64,000 nt of DNA from Sandarakinorhabdus glacialis (GTDB taxonomy: Bacteria > Pseudomonadota > Alphaproteobacteria > Sphingomonadales > Sphingomonadaceae): NCBI RefSeq assembly GCF_014643455.1, contig NZ_BMJM01000005.1, positions 62,001-126,000 on the forward strand, in the 5' to 3' direction. The notes beneath the pieces are model-generated. The model made no database searches, was not told the origin of the DNA, and saw only the letters and a list, made by a program, of their open reading frames with translations. The translations under genes and the position numbers were made by a program. Position 1 is the stretch's first letter. Each line of letters opens with the position of its first letter. Below, one piece after another: positions 58,284 to 64,000 of this stretch.

Positions 58284-58694
58284 ATGAGCATCGCGACTTT
58301 TGACGATGTCGAGGCCGAATTCGAAGCGCTCGACGATTGGGACGACCGGTACCGGTTGTTGATCGACCTGGGGCGCGGATTGCCCGAGATGCCGGCGGCG
58401 CTGAAGACCGAGGCGTCGCGGGTGCGCGGATGTGCGAGCCAGGTGTGGCTGCACCCCAGCCTTGCCGGCGGACGCTTGCATTTTGCCGCCGACAGCGACG
58501 CGGCGATCGTCAAGGGGCTGGTCGCGCTGGTGCTCATGCTGGCCGATGGGCGGGCGCCGGCGGCGATCGATACCGGCGAAATCCGGACGCGGCTCGAGGG
58601 GTTGGGCCTGTCGAAGCATTTGTCGTCGAACCGCACGCAGGGGCTGGCTTCGATGGTGGCGCGGATCGGCGAACTGGCGCGGGTCTCGACATGA
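58284..58694 (+). CDS. sufE: SufE-family sulphur acceptor
   Basis: This 136-residue protein takes persulphide sulphur from a SufS-type cysteine desulphurase for Fe-S assembly. The active Cys50 lies in RVRGCASQVWL, and DDRYRLLIDLGRGLPEMP is a family start. No other suf gene is nearby. ATG 58284 fits the family; the stop overlaps the thioesterase start as ATGA. Confidence 0.93.
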   Translation: MSIATFDDVEAEFEALDDWDDRYRLLIDLGRGLPEMPAALKTEASRVRGCASQVWLHPSLAGGRLHFAADSDAAIVKGLVALVLMLADGRAPAAIDTGEIRTRLEGLGLSKHLSSNRTQGLASMVARIGELARVST

Positions 58695-59173
58695 GCGATC
58701 TGCCGCCCAGCGACTTGCCGAGGCCCGTGCTCGACCTGGCGGCGCGGCAGCGGCGGTTCGTGCAGCGCTTCCTCGACGGGGTGCCGCATCTCAATTTGCT
58801 CGGCATTACGTTCGACAGCTATGGTCCGGACTGGGCCCAGTTGCAGATGCCTTACGCACCGCAACAGGTTGCCGACCCGGACTATGGCATCATCGCGTCG
58901 GGAGCGATCTTCACCCTGATGGACTCGGCGGCGGGTTTTTCGATCAACCTGGCACTCGGAGAGTTCCTGCCGATTGCGACGATCGACCTGCGGATGGACT
59001 ATTTACGCGCGCCGGCGCTGCGGGCGACGGTCTCGGGCCGGGCAACATGCTATCGGCTGACCCGGCAGATCGCCTTTGTGCGCGGCATTGCCCATGACGG
59101 CGATCCGGCCGACCCAATCGCCAACATGGCCGGGACGTTCATGCTCAACCGCCCCGAAAAGGCCGTCGCATGA
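58691..59173 (+). CDS. PaaI-family hotdog thioesterase, first copy
   Basis: This 160-residue hotdog-fold protein has G..ASGAIFTLMDSAAGFSI, with the Asp on the long helix, and ATIDLRMDYLRAP, as in PaaI thioesterases that hydrolyse acyl-CoA esters. It is coupled by ATGA to sufE upstream and to a second thioesterase downstream. Substrate unknown. Confidence 0.88.
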   Translation: MSDLPPSDLPRPVLDLAARQRRFVQRFLDGVPHLNLLGITFDSYGPDWAQLQMPYAPQQVADPDYGIIASGAIFTLMDSAAGFSINLALGEFLPIATIDLRMDYLRAPALRATVSGRATCYRLTRQIAFVRGIAHDGDPADPIANMAGTFMLNRPEKAVA

Positions 59174-59610
59174 CCAGCCTTGCCCTTGCCCGGGCGCTGC
59201 GCGACGAGCGCCATGGCCGGCTCGACATGCTGCCTTATGCCAAGGCGCTCGACCTGCGTTTCGAACAGGACGACGACGAGGTGCGGGTAGTGATGCCGTT
59301 TGCGATCGGACTCGTCGGTGCGCCGGGGCGGCTGCATGGCGGGGCGCTGGCGGGCCTGCTCGAGATTGCCGGACTGGCGGCGGTGATCATCGCGCAGCCC
59401 GATGCCGACAGGATGCCGCGGATCCGGCCGATAACGGTGACGGTCGACTTCATGCGCGAGGGAACGCCGGTGGAGACGTTCGCTGCAGGGGAGGTGACGC
59501 GGCTGGGGCGGCGCATCGTCAACGTCGCGGCGCGGGCGTGGCAGTATGAGCGGGGACGGCCGATTGCGGCAGCTAATCTGAACTTCCTGCTGGATTGGCC
59601 GGAAGCGTAG
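59170..59610 (+). CDS. PaaI-family hotdog thioesterase, second copy
   Basis: This 146-residue hotdog-fold protein has GRLHGGALAGLLEIAGLAAV, with Glu in the helix position where the first copy has Asp, and ITVTVDFMREG. The ATGA overlap with the first copy suggests the two proteins form a heteromer or act in sequence. Substrate unknown. Confidence 0.88.
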   Translation: MTSLALARALRDERHGRLDMLPYAKALDLRFEQDDDEVRVVMPFAIGLVGAPGRLHGGALAGLLEIAGLAAVIIAQPDADRMPRIRPITVTVDFMREGTPVETFAAGEVTRLGRRIVNVAARAWQYERGRPIAAANLNFLLDWPEA

Positions 59611-59619
59611 ACCGGGTGG

Positions 59620-60672
59620 CTACATTTTCAGGGGGGATTGGTAACCGGTGAGTTCGAGGTAGCCGCGGCCGCCGGGGACGGTTACGGCGCCTTCCCAATA
59701 GACCGGGCCGCCACCGCCGCGGCTGTCGAGCTCCTGGTTGTCGAATAGCGGCTTTATTCGTAATGTTAGTGGCTTGCCGCGCAGCATTACGGTTACGGTC
59801 GGGGCGACAGGGTAGCTGGCGCCGGTGGCTTTCGAGCGCCAGAGGCGACCGGGGGAGAAGCTGACGTCGCTAGGTGCGAGGGTGGTTTGCTGGCCGGTGC
59901 GAGTACGATGGGAGCCGCCGGCCCAGACGGCGGCGCCCTTTGCATCGCGGATGCGGAACAGGGTCAGCGCACTGCCGTCGTCCATGTTGAGGCCGAGCCA
60001 GTCCCAGCCGACGGCACGCGGGTTGAGATAGTTCGACGACCATTCGCGGTCGAGCCATGCCTGGCCGGTGACGGTGACCGGCGTCCCCGCACGGGTGAGT
60101 GTGCCGGCGAGTTTCAGATGGGGAAGGGTGTAGTAATAGCTTGCGTCGGCGGGGGCGGGGCCCTTCCGGCTGTAGCCGCGATCGCCCTGGAGAAGCTCGG
60201 GCTGGCTCGGCGTCAGCGTCAGCTCGAAGGCGAATTCGCTGCCGGCGATGCTGGTGCGGATGCGGCCGTCGGGGGTGCGCTTCATGCGCCAGTCGTCGAG
60301 GACGATGTCGGTGGTCCTGGCGCTGGTTTCGGCGAGGCCGAAGCCGGCGCGGGCGATGCGCTGGCTGTGTTGCAACTTGCCGAGGGCGGGGTCCGACAGC
60401 GCGGCATGGGCGAAGAGGATCTGGCCGGGAGCGAAGGCGCTGGGGTTGGCCGGGTCGGTCGGCGGGCGGGTCCTGAAGAACGTCACCTGGAAGCCGAGAT
60501 CCTTGCCTTCGGGGGTCTTGAGCCAGCCGGTGACGTACCACCATTCGGTGCGGAAAGTCGGGTGCGCGCCGTGGTCGCGGGGGAAAGCGAAGGGCTTTCC
60601 CGGGGTGACGACGGGATAGGTCGGGGCGGCGGCGGGGAGTAGGAGGGCCAGTGCGAGGAGGAGTATGCGCAT
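59620..60672 (-). CDS. AttH/CrtC-like lipocalin-type hydrolase
   Basis: This 350-residue secreted protein has a signal peptide (MRILLLALALLLPAAAP). Family marks are HPTFRTEWWYVTGWL, QAWLDREWSSNYL and WDWLGLNMDDGSALTLF, shared by AttH and carotenoid 1,2-hydratase (CrtC). Next to an ABC transporter the AttH assignment is the better one. ATG 60672 shares a base with the permease stop (TAATG). The physiological substrate is unknown. Confidence 0.85.
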   Translation of the reverse strand: MRILLLALALLLPAAAPTYPVVTPGKPFAFPRDHGAHPTFRTEWWYVTGWLKTPEGKDLGFQVTFFRTRPPTDPANPSAFAPGQILFAHAALSDPALGKLQHSQRIARAGFGLAETSARTTDIVLDDWRMKRTPDGRIRTSIAGSEFAFELTLTPSQPELLQGDRGYSRKGPAPADASYYYTLPHLKLAGTLTRAGTPVTVTGQAWLDREWSSNYLNPRAVGWDWLGLNMDDGSALTLFRIRDAKGAAVWAGGSHRTRTGQQTTLAPSDVSFSPGRLWRSKATGASYPVAPTVTVMLRGKPLTLRIKPLFDNQELDSRGGGGPVYWEGAVTVPGGRGYLELTGYQSPLKM

Positions 60673-63212
60673 TACCAGTCCTCGCGAACGGCGCGGATGG
60701 CATCGGCCGAAACGGCGCGGCGGCCGGCGAGGGCGGCGGTACCGGCGGCGGCGGCGGTGAGCGCGGCGGCGAGGCCGGCGAACAGTGGCCAGGGAATGCG
60801 GGTGTCCATCGTCCAGTGGAAAGACTGCGGGTTGACGACGTGGATGAGAACCTGGCTCATCAGGACCCCGAGCGCGAGGCCGGCGATGACGCCGATGATG
60901 CCGAGTAGCGCGCCCTCGGCGGCGAGCATCGTCATGATCTGGCCGCGGCGGACGCCGATGTGGCGGAGCATGCCGAATTCGCGGGTGCGGGCGAGGGTTT
61001 GCGCGGAGAAAGTCGCGGCGACGCCGACGAGGCCGATGACGATGGCGATCGCCTCCAGCGCATAGGTGATGGCGAAGCTGCGGTCGAAGATCGACAGCGC
61101 CACGGCGCGCATCTGGCGAGGCTCGGCGAACATCGCCTGGGCGCCGATGACCGGGCCGAGGCGTTGGCGCAGCGCGGTGATGAGTTTGGCGGGATCGGTG
61201 CCGGGGGCGGTGTCTATCGCGGCTTCGGAGCGGGTGCGGTCTCCTGTGAGCGCGGTGAAATCCCGGTCGGCGAGGGTGATGGCGCCGAATTGCCGGGCAT
61301 AGTCGCGCCAGACGCCGGCGATGAAAACCGGACGCGATTTGCCACCAAGGGGCAGGTTCATGCGGTCGCCGGGCTTGAGGTTGTAGAGCCAGACCATCGG
61401 TTCGGAGATGTAGGCGGCAACCTCGCCGGCGGGGACGGGGATAGTGCGGCCGATGAGGGGGATGCTGGCGGCGGGATCGGGTTGGCCGGTGAGGATGACG
61501 GGGGCCCGGTCGGCGGCGAGGCGGAGCGGGATCTGGCGGAGGAAGCGGATTTTCGCGACGCCGGGGGTGGCGGCGAGGCGGGCTTGGGCTGTGGGATCGA
61601 GGCCGGCGGTTTCGGCGCCCTCGATGTGGAGATAGACGTCGGACGGCAGGATCTGGACCAGCCAGTCGTCGACCGAGCCGCGAAAGCTGCTGACCATCAC
61701 CGCCATCGCGACCATGAGGCTGGTGCTGGCGACGATGCCGCAGAGCGCGACGGCAGCTTGTTGGGGCGCGCCCCACAGGCGTTTGAGGGCGAGATCGAGC
61801 GGGGCGGGCAGCGAGAGGTTCTGCAACGGCGCGAGCAGGGCGCGGGCGAGGAAGGGCATGGCGGCGACGCCGCCGGCGAGGAGCAGCGCCATCGCTGCGT
61901 AGCCGAGCAGGGGCAGTTCCGCGATCGGCGGGCCGAGTGCGGCGAGACCGCCGAGGCCGAGGAGGACGAGGCCGGGCCAGCCGGCGGGGCGATGGCGCGG
62001 GTCGGTAGTGTCGCCGGCGTTCTTGAGGGCGATGGCGGGTTTGGCGCGGGCGGCCTCGAGCGCCGGAACGAGGCTGCTGGCGATGGCGACGGCGATGCCG
62101 ATCATGGCGAAGACGAGTGCGGCGGGGGCCGAGAAATCGAGATGGACCTCGCCGCGACCGAGGAGACCGCCGCCGAGATCGCCGCCGAGCAGCGTGACGG
62201 CGAGGTCGGCGAGGCCATAGCCGATGGCGATGCCGAGGCCGGCGCCGATGAGGCCGACGATCGCGCCTTCGAGGACGATCTGGACGGTAAGCGCGCCGGG
62301 GCGCAGGCCGAGGACGCGGAGCAGCGCGAATTGCGGCCGGCGGCGGGCGACCGACAGCGATTGCGCCGAATAGACGAGAAAGCCGCCAGTGAGCAGCGCG
62401 ACCATGGCGAGCATTTCGAGGTTGACGCGATAGGCGCGGGAGAGGCTGTCGCTGCTGGCCTGGGCGTTCTCGGGGGAGACCAAGCGGGCGTCGGCGGGGA
62501 GCCGGGCGTTGATGGCGGCCATTGCGGCGGCGCGGTTCATGCCTTGGGCGAGACGGATATCGATGCGCTGGAGCTTGCCGAGTTGGGCGAAGCGCCACTG
62601 GGCGTCGGCGATATCGATGACGGCGATGGCCTGGTCGTTGCCGGTGTTGGCGAGGATACCGGCGATGGTGAAGCTGCGGCTGGTGTTGGCGGCTGTGAGG
62701 GTGATGCGGTCGCCGAGGTTCTTTTTTGCAGCGGTGAGCGCGGCGCGCGAAAGGAAGATTGCGTCCGGGTCGAAGGGGCTGCTGCGATCGGGGGGCAGGC
62801 CGATGAGGCTGGGGGTCACGGCGGCGGCGCGGAGGACATCGAGGCCGAGCAGGGTCATGGGGGCGGGGTTGGCTGTGCCGGTTGTGCTCGCACTGGCGAA
62901 GGCGACGATCTCGACGACGGGGCTGGCGGCGGCGACGCCCGGCGTGCGGGCGATGCGGGGGTAGAGGGACTCGGCGAAGCCTGCCGGGGTGGCGGCGCGG
63001 ATCTGCAGGTCGGCGGCGCCGTTGACGGTGCGGACGGCGCGATCGAAGCTGGCGAGCGCGGTCTGGTTGACGAGGTGGACGGCGAAACCGAGGGCGACGC
63101 CGACGGCGATGGCGAGGGCGCCGATGACGAGGCGGGCGGGATGGGCGCGCCACTCGCCGATGACCATCCAGCGGGCGGCGGTGGTGGGTGGGGGCTGCCA
63201 AGCTGCGGTCAT
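60672..63212 (-). CDS. ABC transporter permease, FtsX/MacB-type, double domain (AttFG-like)
   Basis: This 846-residue permease has an N-terminal helix (RLVIGALAIAVGVALGFAVH), a large periplasmic domain and a first FtsX helix set. A central second periplasmic domain and a final FtsX set (LARTREFGMLRHIGVRRGQI) follow. It is the fused form of two FtsX permeases. With the ATPase upstream and AttH downstream it matches AttEFGH-type operons that probably move lipophilic molecules or lipoproteins. It overlaps both neighbours by one to four bases. Confidence 0.9.
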   Translation of the reverse strand: MTAAWQPPPTTAARWMVIGEWRAHPARLVIGALAIAVGVALGFAVHLVNQTALASFDRAVRTVNGAADLQIRAATPAGFAESLYPRIARTPGVAAASPVVEIVAFASASTTGTANPAPMTLLGLDVLRAAAVTPSLIGLPPDRSSPFDPDAIFLSRAALTAAKKNLGDRITLTAANTSRSFTIAGILANTGNDQAIAVIDIADAQWRFAQLGKLQRIDIRLAQGMNRAAAMAAINARLPADARLVSPENAQASSDSLSRAYRVNLEMLAMVALLTGGFLVYSAQSLSVARRRPQFALLRVLGLRPGALTVQIVLEGAIVGLIGAGLGIAIGYGLADLAVTLLGGDLGGGLLGRGEVHLDFSAPAALVFAMIGIAVAIASSLVPALEAARAKPAIALKNAGDTTDPRHRPAGWPGLVLLGLGGLAALGPPIAELPLLGYAAMALLLAGGVAAMPFLARALLAPLQNLSLPAPLDLALKRLWGAPQQAAVALCGIVASTSLMVAMAVMVSSFRGSVDDWLVQILPSDVYLHIEGAETAGLDPTAQARLAATPGVAKIRFLRQIPLRLAADRAPVILTGQPDPAASIPLIGRTIPVPAGEVAAYISEPMVWLYNLKPGDRMNLPLGGKSRPVFIAGVWRDYARQFGAITLADRDFTALTGDRTRSEAAIDTAPGTDPAKLITALRQRLGPVIGAQAMFAEPRQMRAVALSIFDRSFAITYALEAIAIVIGLVGVAATFSAQTLARTREFGMLRHIGVRRGQIMTMLAAEGALLGIIGVIAGLALGVLMSQVLIHVVNPQSFHWTMDTRIPWPLFAGLAAALTAAAAGTAALAGRRAVSADAIRAVREDW

Positions 63213-63883
63213 CGGGGCGTGAGGCCGGTCGGGCCGAGGACGAGGACGCGGTCGGCGATGGCGGCGGCGCAGTCGCTGTGGGTGACGAGGACAAGGCCGG
63301 CGCTGGAGGCGCGGACTTGCGTGGTGAGCAGCGAAAGGATGCGCTCGGCGGTTTCGGGGTCGAGGTTGCCGGTGGGCTCGTCGGCGAGGATCAGCGCCGG
63401 GTCGTGGATGAGGGCGCGGGCTATGGCGATGCGCTGGAGCTCGCCGCCGGAGAGTTGTGCGGGATAGTCGCCGCCGCGGCCGGGGAGGCCGACATTGGCG
63501 AGCATGGTTATGGCGCGGGCGAGCGAGGCGGCAGTGTCGGCGCGGGCGAGGACGAGCGGGAGGGCGATGTTCTGCGCGAGGGTGAGGTGCGGCAGAATGT
63601 GGAAGGCCTGGAAGACGAAGCCGACATGGTCGCGGCGGATGATGGTGCGGGCGTCGTCCTGCCTGTCGTCGAGGGCCTGCCCGGCGATCGAGATGGTGCC
63701 GGCGTCGGCGCTGTCGAGGCCGGCGACGAGATTGAGCAGGGTGGATTTGCCGATGCCTGATTCGCCCATGATGGCGACGATCTCGCCCGGGGCGACGGTC
63801 AGGTCGAGGTTGTGGAAGAGGCGCCGGCCGCCGGGGACGGACTTGGCGAGCTGATGGACGGTGAGGGCTGGGGGGGATGTCAC
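63209..63883 (-). CDS. ABC transporter ATPase, LolD/MacB/AttE type
   Basis: This 224-residue ATPase has Walker A GESGIGKS, Q-loop VFQAFHILPHLT, signature LSGGELQRIAIARAL, Walker B LILADEPTGNLD and H-loop VTHS. The ADEPTGNLD form is the hallmark of the LolD/MacB class. The start is a GTG at 63883 without a strong ribosome-binding site. The stop overlaps the permease start (ATGA). It opens the operon ATPase-permease-AttH. Confidence 0.93.
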   Translation of the reverse strand: MTSPPALTVHQLAKSVPGGRRLFHNLDLTVAPGEIVAIMGESGIGKSTLLNLVAGLDSADAGTISIAGQALDDRQDDARTIIRRDHVGFVFQAFHILPHLTLAQNIALPLVLARADTAASLARAITMLANVGLPGRGGDYPAQLSGGELQRIAIARALIHDPALILADEPTGNLDPETAERILSLLTTQVRASSAGLVLVTHSDCAAAIADRVLVLGPTGLTPR

Positions 63884-63965
63884 TGGGGGTAACTTAGGGG
63901 GGAATGGGGTGGGGGGATATCGGGCGTGTTGGCGCGGGGGTTTAGGGACCTTTGGCTAAAGCGTG

Positions 63966-64000
63966 CTTGTGTTGGCGGGGGACCACCCCCACCCGGGCCG
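63966..64000 (-). repeat. Family A palindromic repeat, copy 8 (cut by window end)
   Basis: TGTTGGCGGGGGACCACCCC, then CACCCGGGCCG, identical in plan and orientation to the copy at 47825. It runs off the right edge. 63884-63965 shows no gene. Confidence 0.75.

Noticed and set aside
59620-63294. 1224-codon open frame on the minus strand across the ABC permease
   Set aside because: Its left part is the real AttH-like gene; the rest is an Arg/Pro-rich shadow of the permease gene in another frame, and the AttH start at 60672 has its own signal peptide.
1-64000. tRNA, rRNA and CRISPR arrays
   Set aside because: No T-arm motif in a plausible cloverleaf, no rRNA sequence and no regularly spaced direct repeats were found by eye.

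Overview
The window is GC-rich DNA from an alphaproteobacterium, most like the Sphingomonadales. The grounds are an alphaproteobacterial Tad/Cpa pilus locus, a Caulobacter-type TonB receptor paired with a phytase, GatCA with an alphaproteobacterial-type glutamyl-tRNA synthetase, and families of small palindromic intergenic repeats. No tRNA, rRNA, CRISPR array, prophage or transposase was seen. Genus and species cannot be fixed from the sequence alone.

Layout. 1-2.8 kb: the end of a malonyl-CoA-synthetase-like gene and the molybdate importer modABC. 2.9-14.5 kb: a near-complete tight-adherence pilus locus (tadE, two Flp pilins, cpaB, cpaC, a short CpaD-like protein, cpaE, cpaF, tadB, tadC, two TPR proteins, prepilin peptidase cpaA), ending tail to tail with a 712-residue membrane-anchored coiled-coil protein. 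16.6-20.9 kb: TonB receptor plus lipoprotein phytase behind a possible PHO box. 20.9-23.6 kb: a GT2-GtrA protein and a polytopic membrane protein. 23.6-25.5 kb: gatC-gatA. 25.8-29.6 kb: homogentisate pathway (hppD, hmgA) with a MarR regulator and a hydrolase. 29.6-33.4 kb: riboflavin operon ribD-ribE-ribBX-ribH. 33.6-46.9 kb: mainly housekeeping genes (acyl-CoA synthetase, gltX, nadE, an amidohydrolase, plsY, dprA, topA). 47-54 kb: a frameshifted gene, GMC oxidoreductase, DUF1993, EamA transporter, ccmAB, yciB. 53.3-58.2 kb: an expanded phage-shock-protein locus. 58.3-63.9 kb: sufE, two thioesterases, and an AttEFGH-like ABC transporter operon.

The most unusual system is the psp locus. A divergent PspF-type activator faces a textbook sigma-54 promoter with an upstream inverted repeat. 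The operon it controls encodes a small exported peptide, PspA, PspB and two PspC proteins. It then continues with six consecutive small single-membrane-segment coiled-coil proteins. Most of these end in a module that resembles the C-terminal tail of PspC. It looks like an array of membrane adaptors added to the envelope-stress response.

At large scale, the + strand is C-rich left of about 26 kb and G-rich right of about 29.5 kb, whichever strand the genes are on. Two families of intergenic repeats also reverse their orientation across that boundary. This has the polarity of a replication-origin-side switch, or of a large inversion or assembly junction. Other points to check are an orphan, apparently regulated sigma-70 promoter in the gene-free stretch at 25.6 kb, a ribBX gene with an N-terminal helix-turn-helix, and a DUF4926-DUF6883 gene pair.
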